NCBI RefSeq assembly: GCF_001654455.1 | Contig: NZ_CP015772.1 | Span: 4,278,001 to 4,342,000, forward strand | DNA length: 64,000 nt | Origin: Niabella ginsenosidivorans | GTDB lineage: Bacteria; Bacteroidota; Bacteroidia; Chitinophagales; Chitinophagaceae | Direction of reading: 5' to 3' | In this document: in pieces, positions 35,472-44,403 of the stretch | Layout of the letters: each line of letters opens with the position of its first letter | How positions within the stretch are numbered: the stretch's first letter is position 1 | Notes under the pieces: model-generated | Seen by the model: only the letters and a program-made list of their open reading frames with translations | What the model was told of the DNA's origin: nothing | Database searches by the model: none | Translations under genes and position numbers: made by a program

Positions 35472-36275
35472 CTAAAAGATTTTGATCATGCCCAGTCCAT
35501 AGGTTCCATCTGCCACCCGGGGATAGCAATAGATGGTTTTATGCTCTTTATTCCTTTTATTACCCATATGGAACTGGTTAAAGATGAGGTAGGAAAGGTT
35601 GGTGGAGGCAATTCCGAAACCCGCGCCCGCCACTACATCGCCCAGCCAGTGCCTGTTGTTATACATCCGCAGTATGCCTGTTGCAGCAGCTACTGCATAG
35701 CCGCCCACACCATACCAGGGGGAAACATCCTTATATTCCCTCCTTAAGAATTCTGCTGAAGCAAAAGCTGTTGACGTATGCCCCGACGGGAAAGAATAAT
35801 GATTACTGCCGTCTGGCCGCTCTTCTCTTGTAAGATGCTTCAACGGCGAGACAAATGCCCCGTTAATTCCCAGGGCCATGGCATAAAGCAGCGCTTCCCG
35901 GGGCACAGAGTTCCTGCCTTTCATACCCAATGCCTGCAACCCGAAAACAACAGCAGCAGGTGCATACTGCATCACATTATCAATATGGGTACTAAAATTC
36001 GGGTGATCTTCAACAATTTCATCTTTTGTGGTCTTATTCAACCCGTTAAAGATGTGCGTTCCATCGCCCAATGCTCCGATTGTAATGAGCGCCGCAGGCA
36101 GTATAAAATTTTTTGGCAGTATCCTGCTGCCGGAAGAAGGTAGCTCATCCGGATGAATGCCAGTAAACGCTTTTGCCGGTAATGAATCCTTTATTATTGC
36201 CGTGGAATCTTGTTGTTGTGCCAGTAAACGGGCACTACAGGAGAGAAAAAAGAAAATGCCAGCCAGTATTTTCAT
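35472..36275 (-). CDS. PAP2-superfamily membrane-associated phosphatase
   Basis: A 267-residue acid-phosphatase-fold protein. After an N-terminal signal/anchor (LAGIFFFLSCSARLLAQ) the three PAP2 signature blocks appear: KHLTREERPDG, YSFPSGHTSTAFASAEF and YNNRHWLGDVVAGAGFG. Catalytic residues are the two His and the Arg in these blocks. Likely substrates are lipid phosphates such as undecaprenyl pyrophosphate, lipid A or phosphatidate; not resolved here. The start is 1 bp after the TonB-receptor stop, so the two are one transcriptional unit and probably share a role at the envelope. Confidence 0.9.
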   Translation of the reverse strand: MKILAGIFFFLSCSARLLAQQQDSTAIIKDSLPAKAFTGIHPDELPSSGSRILPKNFILPAALITIGALGDGTHIFNGLNKTTKDEIVEDHPNFSTHIDNVMQYAPAAVVFGLQALGMKGRNSVPREALLYAMALGINGAFVSPLKHLTREERPDGSNHYSFPSGHTSTAFASAEFLRREYKDVSPWYGVGGYAVAAATGILRMYNNRHWLGDVVAGAGFGIASTNLSYLIFNQFHMGNKRNKEHKTIYCYPRVADGTYGLGMIKIF

Positions 36276-36276
36276 T

Positions 36277-38478
36277 TTATAATTTTAAACGAAGAGAGAG
36301 GTTTACTACGCGCCCGTCAATTGGCGCCCATAAGGGTTGGAACTGCGGATCTGTAACAGGCCCTGTATACAATGATTCCACCTTGCCCTGCCGGTAGTTG
36401 AGCAGGTTCTCACAATTCAGCACCAGGCTTACATGACTGTCCAGACGCTTTTGCACCATTACTGCCATAAACAGGTAGTCCGGCGTATCAGAGCCATCCA
36501 GTCGCTTCTGGTTTCCGTTATAGGAACCCTCAATGCCGGCCAGGAGACCCGCTTCATCAAAGTCGCGGGCAATGGTAAACGCCGCCCGGTTGCGGGGTGT
36601 TAAAGGCATAAACGGATTACCGGAAAGATAATTCCTGGTTACCACTGTGTAAGTATAGCCGGCATATAGCTCCCAATGCTGCACGGTTGCTTTTATGTAG
36701 GTATCAAAACCACGGCTTATCACTTCTTTGCTACCATTTTGATAGTAAAGATTGCCGGCCGCATCTATAGTACCATACACAGGGTCCATAATTTGGGTGA
36801 GGAAAAATGCCTGGTTAATAAAAACTGTATTCCCCTTATCCCATTCTTTTTTATAATTCACTTCTGCATTATAGCCAATGGATCGCTCCGGGGTAATATT
36901 CTCCGGCAGTGCAGCTATCTTATCTGGTGCATCATCCATATACCAGGGTGCAAAGGGATTGGGCACTTTATAGCCCCAGCCGACACCTGCACGCGCTGCC
37001 CAATGTTTATTAAACCGGTTAAAGAATGCAACCCTTGGCAAAAAGAAATTACCGTATTGCCGGTGGATATCATCACGAAGTCCTGCTTCCAGTGTTGTAT
37101 TCCCTTTTATAACCCAGGTATTCTGGGCAAATATTCCTACTGTGTTATTACTTAAAGAAGCAACAGGAATAAATACATTCTGGTGTGTAGCCCGGAACCG
37201 GTCTCCAGTCACATTGACACCCGCAACAAAACTATTCTTATTTCCATAAGAGATCAGCGTTGACAATTCACTGTAATAGCTTAGCTGGTTTCCTTTATAG
37301 CTAAGTTGTGCATCTGAATAGTCATTGGTAAAATCGCTGAACGTATTCTTGAAATACAGATGCTTCCTGCTGCCCAAAAGATGTTCTACCACCAGCTCCC
37401 CCGTATGGCGCATGGTATTGTTCTGTTCAAAATACTGATGCGTTGCGTCCGCATGATCTTCCAGCACCCGCATATCCCCGCCTTTTGAATTATGAAAACT
37501 TCCGCTATACCCTACGATGACGATTGTGTTTTTTGGATAGAAAAACAGTCTGGGGTGTATAGTGGAACTGTTTAAACGGGGCACATCAGAAAAGCCGTCT
37601 TTGTTTACATCTACCGGGTTTTGATGTGTATAGCCACCAAAGAAAGTATATCCGGTATTTTTATACCGTTTTGATAAAAAAAGATTTGCATCACTTTCCT
37701 GCAGGGAAGTCTGGTTCAGCGTTACTATACTTTCCTGTGCTGTTGCCGGCCGCTTTGAGATCATGTTCACCAACCCTCCGATCGCTCCCCCGCCATACAA
37801 TGTAGATGCAGATCCTTTTACCAATTCAATCTGCTGCAGATCCAAAGGAGGAATGGTTAATATTCCAAAGCTTCCGCTAAAGCCGTCATACAAGGGCATC
37901 CCGTCACGCAGTATTTGGGTATACCTGCCGTCAAGCCCCTGGATGCGGACACCTGAATTTCCGGAAACGGCGCTGGTCTGTTGTATCTGCACACCGCTCA
38001 CATCACCCAGTATACTGGCGATATTTGCCGGGCGGATCGTGTTTTCCTCCTCCATTTCTTCCTTCCCCAATACCTCTACTTTGATAGGTGCATTTTCAAC
38101 AGACTGATCATTTCTTGTTGTTGCAACCACTACTACCTCCTCCATTTCCTTATTCCTGCTTTTTAATTCAACTATGAATATTGTATCGCTTTTAATTACT
38201 GCCGACAATGCTGCATTTTCATATCCAACAGCTGAGAAAGAAAAACTTCTGTGCCCGGCGGGCAACAAAACGGAAATCATTCCCATGCTATCCGCAGCAG
38301 CCACCGGTGCTCCGTTTACGGATACGGTAACATTATTAACAGGCTCCCTTGTTATTACATTTTTAAACTGAAAACTGATCTTTAATTGCGCATACAAAAA
38401 CGATGTAATGAAACAGGCGATCATTAAAAAAAGGAACCGCACAACCCTTTTGCTGCTTTTACATTGCTGCATGTTCAA
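36277..38478 (-). CDS. TonB-dependent outer-membrane receptor with carboxypeptidase-like N-domain
   Basis: A 733-residue outer-membrane receptor. The signal peptide (FLFLMIACFITSFLYAQ) is followed by a CarboxypepD-regulatory-like beta-sandwich (about 30-110). The plug domain (about 125-245) has IASILGDVSGVQIQQTSAVSGNSGVRIQGLDGRYTQILRDGMPLYDG and LVKGSASTLYGGGAIGGLVNMIS. A 22-strand type barrel extends to the C-terminal NLSLRLKL. The plug resembles FepA/ferric-chelate or vitamin B12 type receptors more than SusC. No SusD partner is present. It sits between a two-component system and a PAP2 phosphatase, all on one strand; the ligand is unknown. Confidence 0.92.
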   Translation of the reverse strand: MNMQQCKSSKRVVRFLFLMIACFITSFLYAQLKISFQFKNVITREPVNNVTVSVNGAPVAAADSMGMISVLLPAGHRSFSFSAVGYENAALSAVIKSDTIFIVELKSRNKEMEEVVVVATTRNDQSVENAPIKVEVLGKEEMEEENTIRPANIASILGDVSGVQIQQTSAVSGNSGVRIQGLDGRYTQILRDGMPLYDGFSGSFGILTIPPLDLQQIELVKGSASTLYGGGAIGGLVNMISKRPATAQESIVTLNQTSLQESDANLFLSKRYKNTGYTFFGGYTHQNPVDVNKDGFSDVPRLNSSTIHPRLFFYPKNTIVIVGYSGSFHNSKGGDMRVLEDHADATHQYFEQNNTMRHTGELVVEHLLGSRKHLYFKNTFSDFTNDYSDAQLSYKGNQLSYYSELSTLISYGNKNSFVAGVNVTGDRFRATHQNVFIPVASLSNNTVGIFAQNTWVIKGNTTLEAGLRDDIHRQYGNFFLPRVAFFNRFNKHWAARAGVGWGYKVPNPFAPWYMDDAPDKIAALPENITPERSIGYNAEVNYKKEWDKGNTVFINQAFFLTQIMDPVYGTIDAAGNLYYQNGSKEVISRGFDTYIKATVQHWELYAGYTYTVVTRNYLSGNPFMPLTPRNRAAFTIARDFDEAGLLAGIEGSYNGNQKRLDGSDTPDYLFMAVMVQKRLDSHVSLVLNCENLLNYRQGKVESLYTGPVTDPQFQPLWAPIDGRVVNLSLRLKL

Positions 38479-38581
38479 CCTTTAATCCTGCTTTTGTCTA
38501 AAGCGGCCAAAATAATTGTTCGCATCTGAAAAAATTAGGAGTACCGGATAAAAACCGGGGTGCTGTAAATTGCTGCCCGAT

Positions 38582-38634
38582 TTTGTAGAAAAATGGAATT
38601 CTACAAAGCAAAAAGTGTTCTTAACAAAAATTAA
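38582..38634. promoter_or_regulatory. Inverted repeat and OmpR-type direct repeat in the receptor promoter region
   Basis: TTTGTAGAA (38582-38590) and TTCTACAAA (38599-38607) form a perfect 9-bp inverted repeat with an 8-bp spacer. Next to it, TTAA occurs at 38621-38624 and 38631-38634, a 10-bp spacing like PhoB/OmpR-family direct-repeat sites. Both lie in the 167-bp gap between the kinase and receptor genes and may be sites for the adjacent response regulator. Confidence 0.4.
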
Positions 38635-38645
38635 ACAGGCGCTTC

Positions 38646-39896
38646 TCAGGAAAACAGCACGGTAAAGCAGTGCTGCCCATCTTTAAAGGTATAGTTTAGC
38701 TGATAGTCGTAAAGCTCTGCTATTTTTTTACAGATCTGCAACCCCAGGCCCATGCTCTTTGAATCGGCCGATTGCTTGTTAAAGCGGTGAAAAATACAGG
38801 CCGGATCCAGCGCAGCTCCTGCTGCGGTATTGCTGATGGAAAGCTCATTATTGAAAAGCGATACGGTTATGGTGCCGCCGTGCGGTGTATGCCTTAAAGC
38901 ATTTGAAAACAAATTGCTCACCAGTATCTCTATAAGAGAACTGTTGGCTTTTACGGCAACAGTAGTAATATCCTGCACAATCAGGCGGAGCTTTTTTTCC
39001 TTCATCCTTCCGGAAAACTGCTCTTTATTATATTCAATGATTCTGGCAAGCAAGATCTGTTCTGTTTCAGGAAACTGATTATTTTCAATTTTAGTAAGCA
39101 GTAATAAAGAACGGTTCAGCTTTTGCAGCTTTCTTATCCCGTTTGTCAGTTCTTCTATAAGCCCTGCCTGTTCCCGGCTGACCGGGGTTTGCAGCAGCAG
39201 GTCCAGCTTGCTCTGAATAACGGCGAGGGGCGTTTGCAGCTCATGTGATGCATTTTCCGTAAATTCTTTTTGTGCCTTATACAAAGTGGCATTCCGGTGC
39301 AGCAGCAACTCCAGTGACCGGTTCAATTGCTGAAACTCGATGATCCTGGTATCCGTAAATTCCGGTACCCGGTGGTTATCTACACGGTAAAGCGATAATT
39401 TATTGAGCGTATCCTTAAAAGGATGAAAGATGTTTTTTGATAATTTCCGGTTGATCATAAACACTCCGATCAGCAGGAAAAATATAAATCCCAGCTGTAA
39501 AAGCAAAGTGCTTTTTACAAGATCCTCCCCCTCCAGCATTGATTTCTCAATCTGCACATGATAGTATTGTCCGTTGATGTGCAACACTGCTTCCAGTATG
39601 CGATGCTTCACCCATTCCTGATCATCCGGAATAAAGATATTCTTACTGTAAAAAGAATCCCGCGCGGGTTGTGCCGTTGCGGGTGTAATGGTGGTGCTAT
39701 TATTATAAGAAGTGAAATCTTTCAGCGAACCGGTCTGCAGCTTTTTATTGATCCAGTTTTTTTCAAAGATCAACGCCTCATCCAGGTTATCGATCATGAT
39801 ATGCTGCACCAGTAAATAAAATAACGGCACCAAAAGCAGGGCCAGCAGTATAGTGTAAAGACTGTACCGGATTACTATGTAGCGGATCAGTTTCAA
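38646..39896 (-). CDS. Two-component sensor histidine kinase
   Basis: A 416-residue inner-membrane kinase. Helix 1 (about 12-35) and helix 2 (about 129-148) flank a periplasmic sensor of about 95 residues. The HisKA box FTENASHELQTPLAVIQ has phospho-acceptor H218. The HATPase domain shows the N box VSNLFSNALRHTPHGGTITVSL and the G box KSMGLGLQICKKI. The apparent start is a TTG at 39896, giving a TTGA overlap with the regulator's stop and translational coupling. It most resembles envelope- or metal-sensing OmpR-partner kinases of Bacteroidota. The signal is unknown. Confidence 0.92.
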   Translation of the reverse strand: MKLIRYIVIRYSLYTILLALLLVPLFYLLVQHIMIDNLDEALIFEKNWINKKLQTGSLKDFTSYNNSTTITPATAQPARDSFYSKNIFIPDDQEWVKHRILEAVLHINGQYYHVQIEKSMLEGEDLVKSTLLLQLGFIFFLLIGVFMINRKLSKNIFHPFKDTLNKLSLYRVDNHRVPEFTDTRIIEFQQLNRSLELLLHRNATLYKAQKEFTENASHELQTPLAVIQSKLDLLLQTPVSREQAGLIEELTNGIRKLQKLNRSLLLLTKIENNQFPETEQILLARIIEYNKEQFSGRMKEKKLRLIVQDITTVAVKANSSLIEILVSNLFSNALRHTPHGGTITVSLFNNELSISNTAAGAALDPACIFHRFNKQSADSKSMGLGLQICKKIAELYDYQLNYTFKDGQHCFTVLFS

Positions 39897-40570
39897 GTTA
39901 CTTCAAATTTATAGCCCATACCATACACAGATTTCAGGTAATCAGCTGCACCGGCAGCGGCCATCTTCTTTTTCAGGTTTTTGATATGTGCGTAAATAAA
40001 ATCAAAGTTATCATACAGGTCAGCGTCTGCCCCGGACAGATGTTCTGCAATAGCCGTTTTCGAAAGAACCCGGTTCTTATTCACTATAAAATAGATCAGC
40101 AGGTCAAACTCCTTCTTTGTAAGATCTATTGCCGTATCATTTACCCGAACCATACGGGATGCAGTATCTACTCTGATTTCGTTCAATGCCAGCTCATTGT
40201 TTCCATCAAACCGTCTGCGCCGGATCACCGCTGCAATACGGGCGCTTAGCTCCGGCAGGTAGAATGGCTTGGCAAGGTAATCGTCTGCGCCTGATTGCAA
40301 CCCTGCAATTTTATCATCGATCGAATCCTTGGCTGAAATAATAATGATCCCATCTATGCGCTTATCCTGCTTCAATGTCCTTAATATCTTCAGACCGCTC
40401 CCGTCCGGAAGCATAATATCCAGCAATATACAGTCGTAGTCAAACTGATCCACTTTTTGAAGCGCATCCGCATAAGTAGACGCCGTTTCAACAGAATAGC
40501 TTTCCTGCCGCAGGTAAGTAGCAATGCTTTTACTTAAAGAAGCTTCATCTTCTATGATCAACACTTTCAT
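39893..40570 (-). CDS. OmpR/PhoB-family response regulator
   Basis: About 225 residues. The receiver domain starts MKVLIIEDEASLSKSIATYL; the phosphorylation site is the Asp in CILLDIMLPDGSG, and the conserved Lys is in DDYLAKPF. The C-terminal winged-helix DNA-binding domain includes LTKKEFDLLIYFIVNKNRVLSKTAIAEHLSG and IYAHIKNLKKKM. The ATG at 40570 gives the usual N-terminus. It is first in a minus-strand series with the kinase (4-bp overlap), receptor and PAP2 gene. Its most likely target is the receptor promoter. Confidence 0.93.
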   Translation of the reverse strand: MKVLIIEDEASLSKSIATYLRQESYSVETASTYADALQKVDQFDYDCILLDIMLPDGSGLKILRTLKQDKRIDGIIIISAKDSIDDKIAGLQSGADDYLAKPFYLPELSARIAAVIRRRRFDGNNELALNEIRVDTASRMVRVNDTAIDLTKKEFDLLIYFIVNKNRVLSKTAIAEHLSGADADLYDNFDFIYAHIKNLKKKMAAAGAADYLKSVYGMGYKFEVT

Positions 40571-40690
40571 GTGCTGCAAAATTCAGGAATAAAACTGAAT
40601 GAATGCTGAATTCAGCAACAGCAAACAGAAATGAGCGCACAGTTTATTCCAAGCCTTAATGAATAAAATAGAATATTCAATACTGCCGGT

Positions 40691-40729
40691 TTTATAATGG
40701 CGCAAATACGTGAATAAGCGCCAAAGGCG
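40691..40729. repeat. Dispersed repeat family B, copy 2
   Basis: Begins TTTATAATGGCGCAAATACG and runs to CGCCAAAGGCG. It aligns with 28412-28450 across its length with about eight differences. The surrounding gap 40571-40901 shows no gene or terminator. Confidence 0.55.
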
Positions 40730-40901
40730 ATCTGTTTCTATTTTGAAAGAAATCTGCTGCGTTGTATTGATCCGCGTCGCTTTCTTCGGCGCTCATTTCC
40801 GCCAGAATGCCATCCTTTCGGGCGGTGTGCCGGTACGTACGGAGAACAGGTCTGTAGTTAAATATTCTGCAGACTTATGTAATAGCCGGGGGCAGTACCG
40901 C

Positions 40902-41168
40902 TTAAAAATGCACGTTCAGGATGCTGTTGAGCGGAAGCAGCACTCCTCCTTTTAGCGAAATATGATTTTCCGTAAGCGACCAAACAGTAGTTTCCACAGA
41001 TCTGGGGCCAGCTGTTGTATTGAAGGTAATGGTAGTTTTACTTTTAAACTCATTCCCCAGGCGTACCGCGTAATTCAAATGTTGCTTCCAATAATCGCTC
41101 CGGTCTTCATCTGCAGGGACAATATGATAAGTTTCAACTTCTTCCTTTGGTATCAGATTTTCAAACAT
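40902..41168 (-). CDS. Hypothetical small protein
   Basis: An 88-residue soluble protein (MFENLIPKEEVETYHIVPADEDRSDYWK at its start), unrecognised. The second half alternates like beta strands (SKTTITFNTTAGPRSVETTVWSLTENHISLKGGVLLPLNSILNVHF), which suggests a small beta-barrel. The start ATG at 41168 is preferred to a TTG nine codons upstream. It stands alone. Confidence 0.6.
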   Translation of the reverse strand: MFENLIPKEEVETYHIVPADEDRSDYWKQHLNYAVRLGNEFKSKTTITFNTTAGPRSVETTVWSLTENHISLKGGVLLPLNSILNVHF

Positions 41169-41320
41169 AATCCAGTATTCAATAGTTCTTACCAAATTTA
41201 CTGGTATTTATGCTTTTGCGTATAAATTTACTTCATAAATCCATAACCGGACTGAAACCGGTATCAGTGTAGAGGGCAAACGCATAAATATCTAAAAATA
41301 TTTTCCCGGGTCATAGAATC

Positions 41321-41635
41321 TTAATACCGTTCCCCGTTCACCTGGTATTTTCTCAGCCGGTTTGCTGCACGTTGCTGTTTGGCAGCTATCTTATTTTTTT
41401 CATCGCAGGATAAGTAACCATCAAGATTGTATTTTCCAATAGCATACCGGATCGACTCCTGCTCTTCCATCAGCTTATAATATTCCTTTTCTGTTAAACG
41501 GCCTTTCCTGTAAGCAGCCTGGATATTTGCCTTTTGATTCCGCATAACCTTATAAAAGTTTTGAGCATATCCTGATGGGGTCAATCCTATACATAATAGG
41601 ATCAGAAAAAACACCTTATAGACCATGATCCTCAT
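41321..41635 (-). CDS. Small secreted basic protein, unrecognised
   Basis: A 104-residue protein with a clear signal peptide (VFFLILLCIGLTPSGYAQ). The mature part is strongly basic and helical: MRNQKANIQAAYRKGRLTEKEYYKLMEEQESIRYAIGKYNLDGYLSCDEKNKIAAKQQRAANRLRKY is its order of blocks, here given in separate motifs RKGRLTEKEYYKL and KIAAKQQRAANRLRK. RLTEKEYYKLMEEQ resembles short helical-hairpin domains in Bacteroidota exported proteins. An A-rich stretch precedes the ATG at 41635. Function unknown. Confidence 0.65.
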   Translation of the reverse strand: MRIMVYKVFFLILLCIGLTPSGYAQNFYKVMRNQKANIQAAYRKGRLTEKEYYKLMEEQESIRYAIGKYNLDGYLSCDEKNKIAAKQQRAANRLRKYQVNGERY

Positions 41636-41771
41636 TTTTAAAAGTATTGAAATAAAACAGCATAAAGCTACTATGCATTTCTGATCCGGTCAATCGTTTA
41701 AAACCCTGATTTTTTTCTACAGGTTTTCCCTGAGAACACCCCTGCAGAAGTTACCGCCCGTCAAAAAGTTT

Positions 41772-41805
41772 CCGGATTGCGGTATAAATAAACCGGATTG
41801 CAGTA
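41772..41805. repeat. Pair of 13-bp direct repeats upstream of the CocE-type gene
   Basis: CCGGATTGCGGTA (41772-41784) and CCGGATTGCAGTA (41793-41805) differ at one base and are spaced 21 bp start to start, two helical turns. They end 42 bp before the start at 41848, a position suited to an activator or repressor. Confidence 0.5.
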
Positions 41806-41847
41806 ACTTGTTGTACAAATACCCTCTATCACACATTCCGTATCAAC

Positions 41848-43665
41848 ATGAAAAGAATCACATCTTTCTGCTGTTTGTTCTTTATTATGCTGTTTTCAAT
41901 GGCACAGCAAACCCCTGCTCTTTATACGGTCACCCGGGAAATGATCCCTATGCGGGATGGCGTGCGCCTGTATACCGTCATCTGCAAGCCTGTTAACAAT
42001 AGTGGTCCGATGCCTATACTAATGACGCGTACACCTTATGGAGCAGGCAGGGCCTTACCAAATGACAGTACCATTGATTTAAGCAATAACCGGTATGGGA
42101 AGGAGCAGTACATACTGGTGTACCAGGATATTCGTGGTAAAAACAACAGCGAAGGGGAGTTCCGGATGCACCGCCCCGTAAATGATCCTGCCCAAAAAGG
42201 AACCATTGATGAAAGCACCGATACTTATGACACTATTGACTGGCTGATAAAAAATGTAAAAGGCAATAATGGCAAAGTGGGCATCCACGGCATTTCCTAC
42301 CCCGGATTTCTTACCTTAACAGGTAGTGTGCATCCGCACCCGGCTCTTAAAGCTGTTTCACCTCAGGCTGCCATGGGTGACCTTTTCCTGGGAGATGATT
42401 TTCATCACAACGGTGCTTTCCGGTTAAGTTATGGTTTTGAATATTCTTACAGGATGGAAACAGAAAAGGATAACAGCCAGTATTTTCCTTTCAAACAATT
42501 TGATCTTTATGACTGGTACCTGCGCCTTGGCTCTTTAAAAAATGTAAATGAAAAATATTTTAAAGGCAAAGTGCCTACCTGGAATAATTTTGTAAAGCAT
42601 CCCAATTATGATACTTTCTGGCAATATGATTCTCCTTTGCGTTATTTAAAAACCGCAGCGGTTCCCACCCTGCATATAGGAGGTTATTACGACCAGGAAG
42701 ATATTACCGGCCCCCAGCTGATCTATGAGCAGATGGAACGCTCAGATTTCCAAAAATGGAATCACCTGGTGCTGGGACCCTGGTACCATGGACAGTGGGA
42801 AGGAAAGGCTGACAGCATCGGCCGGATCGCGTTTACAGTAAATACCGCTGATTTTTACAAGGCCCTGGAACTGCGCTGGTTCAACTATTATCTTAAAGGG
42901 ATCGGTGACGGGAATTTTGATGAGGTATATGCGTTCCAAACAGGTAGCAACCAATGGAAATCTTACGCCACCTGGCCGCCGAAGGAAACGGTTATAAAAA
43001 AGTTATACCTGCAACCCGACAGAAGCCTTTCTTTTGTGAAACCTGCTGCGGCAAATGGCGCTGTAACATATATCAGTGATCCTGCCCACCCTGTTCCTTA
43101 CCGTGCATTGCCCATACAGGCCACTTACGGCCCCAAAAGCAGGTGGCGCACCTGGCAGGCAGAGGATCAGCGGTTTGTATATAACCGGCCGGATGTAGCC
43201 TGCTTTGTAATGGATTCACTTACAGAAGACCTTACTGTTACCGGAAAGATTATTGCACATTTGGTTGTCTCCACAACAGGTACCGATGCCGACTGGATCG
43301 TAAAGCTGATTGATGTATATCCCGATACAGACCCCACAGATCTTGAAATGAGCCAGTATCAGTTGCCGGTAGCCATGGAGGTTTTCCGGGGACGTTTCCG
43401 CAAAAATTTTTCCAGCCCTGTTCCAATGGTTCCGGGCAAAGCAGCAACCATTGCCATAGACCTGCACATGATCAATCATACCTTTAAAAAAGGGCACAGG
43501 GTAATGGTACAGGTACAAAGCACCTGGTTCCCGGTTATTGACCGCAACCCTCAAAAATTCATACCCAATATTTTTGAGGCAAAGGAATCAGACTTTATTA
43601 AGACCACACAATCTATCCGGTGTAACAGCAGCGAGCCAAGCTATATTGAGCTTCCTGTACAATAA
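41848..43665 (+). CDS. Secreted CocE/NonD family hydrolase (X-Pro dipeptidyl-peptidase S15-like)
   Basis: A 605-residue protein with a signal peptide (SFCCLFFIMLFSMAQ), an S15-type alpha/beta-hydrolase domain and a C-terminal beta-jellyroll. The nucleophile elbow is GIHGISYPGF (Ser in GxSYxG). MIPMRDGVRLYTVICKP and MTRTPYGAGR are the usual N-terminal strand motifs; LHIGGYYDQEDI carries the likely acid, and the His is in GPWYHGQWEG. The jellyroll includes VTGKIIAHLVVSTTGTDADWIVKLIDVYPD and KGHRVMVQVQSTWFPVIDRNPQ. Members cleave acyl bonds of esters or peptides; the substrate is not predictable. An HxlR regulator follows 53 bp downstream. Confidence 0.93.
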   Translation: MKRITSFCCLFFIMLFSMAQQTPALYTVTREMIPMRDGVRLYTVICKPVNNSGPMPILMTRTPYGAGRALPNDSTIDLSNNRYGKEQYILVYQDIRGKNNSEGEFRMHRPVNDPAQKGTIDESTDTYDTIDWLIKNVKGNNGKVGIHGISYPGFLTLTGSVHPHPALKAVSPQAAMGDLFLGDDFHHNGAFRLSYGFEYSYRMETEKDNSQYFPFKQFDLYDWYLRLGSLKNVNEKYFKGKVPTWNNFVKHPNYDTFWQYDSPLRYLKTAAVPTLHIGGYYDQEDITGPQLIYEQMERSDFQKWNHLVLGPWYHGQWEGKADSIGRIAFTVNTADFYKALELRWFNYYLKGIGDGNFDEVYAFQTGSNQWKSYATWPPKETVIKKLYLQPDRSLSFVKPAAANGAVTYISDPAHPVPYRALPIQATYGPKSRWRTWQAEDQRFVYNRPDVACFVMDSLTEDLTVTGKIIAHLVVSTTGTDADWIVKLIDVYPDTDPTDLEMSQYQLPVAMEVFRGRFRKNFSSPVPMVPGKAATIAIDLHMINHTFKKGHRVMVQVQSTWFPVIDRNPQKFIPNIFEAKESDFIKTTQSIRCNSSEPSYIELPVQ

Positions 43666-43705
43666 AACGGGTGACTATCATTAATAAAATTATTTATTTT
43701 CACAT

Positions 43706-43713
43706 TATCTTTG
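43706..43713 (+). promoter_or_regulatory. Candidate -7 promoter element before the HxlR gene
   Basis: TATCTTTG matches TAnnTTTG exactly and ends 5 bp before the ATG at 43719, so the start of transcription would fall at or just before the ATG (leaderless). No clear TTG is seen in the -33 position. Confidence 0.45.
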
Positions 43714-43718
43714 GTTGG

Positions 43719-44063
43719 ATGAAATACAGATCTTATTGCCCTCTTGCCCGGTCACTTGACGTAATCGGAGATAAATGGACTTTGCTTGTGCTACGCGAAA
43801 TCATTACATTTCGACGAACGACTTTTAAAGAAATTTCGCAGATGCGGGAAGGAATTGCCACGAATATCCTTGCAGACCGCCTGGGAAAACTTACAAAAGA
43901 AAAACTATTGCAACGCAGACAAAGCACTACCAATAAGCTGATTTATCATTACCTGCCCACTCAAAAAGCGCTGGATCTGTTACCGGTGGTACGGGAATTA
44001 GCAGATTGGTCCTCAGATCATCTTTTTGGGAAAAAAGAAACACCTGCCAAACTGGAATTGTGA
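43719..44063 (+). CDS. HxlR-family winged-helix transcriptional regulator
   Basis: A 114-residue dimeric DNA-binding protein. The start MKYRSYCPLARSLDVIGDKWTLLVLREI is the family signature. The recognition region is RTTFKEISQMREGIATNILADRLGKLTKEKLLQRR, and the wing is LIYHYLPTQKALDLLPVVRELADWS. The N-terminal Cys in SYCPLARS is the conserved residue that senses electrophiles in some members (YodB, HypR). The ATG at 43719 removes 16 unlikely residues. It may control the hydrolase upstream or itself. Confidence 0.92.
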   Translation: MKYRSYCPLARSLDVIGDKWTLLVLREIITFRRTTFKEISQMREGIATNILADRLGKLTKEKLLQRRQSTTNKLIYHYLPTQKALDLLPVVRELADWSSDHLFGKKETPAKLEL

Positions 44064-44348
44064 GCGGTTATCATTGCCGGTGCTTTTCATATTGATTCCT
44101 CCTACGGTTCAGACGAAAGTATTAAACGATACAGGCCGCTGAAATCAATTCATAAAGGAAACATTCTTCAGGACTGACGATTTGTGTACAAAGATCGTTC
44201 TGATGAAGACACATATAAACGGAAGTGATATTTTAATCAGACTTAAAAGCTTTTCGTAAGGATTACCGGATATCAGGGAGAGCAAGAACGCAGTGCGGTA
44301 ACTAATCCGTTTTGGTAGTTTCAACTGCCGCCTGTAAAACCGGAAGGC
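44064..44348. other. Intergenic region, nothing recognised
   Basis: About 285 bp between the convergent HxlR and OmpH genes. No reading frame with family similarity, repeat or RNA-like structure was seen apart from the terminator at its right end. Confidence 0.5.
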
Positions 44349-44376
44349 AAAAAAAAGGAGCCTTTAAAAAGGCTCC
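44349..44376 (-). terminator. Intrinsic terminator of the bamA-ompH operon
   Basis: GGAGCCTTT (44357-44365) and AAAGGCTCC (44368-44376) form a stem followed on the minus strand by a run of eight or so T residues. It lies 27 bp after the last OmpH stop codon. Confidence 0.88.
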
Positions 44377-44403
44377 CTGGTTATAGAATAGTATCTGTTT
44401 TTA

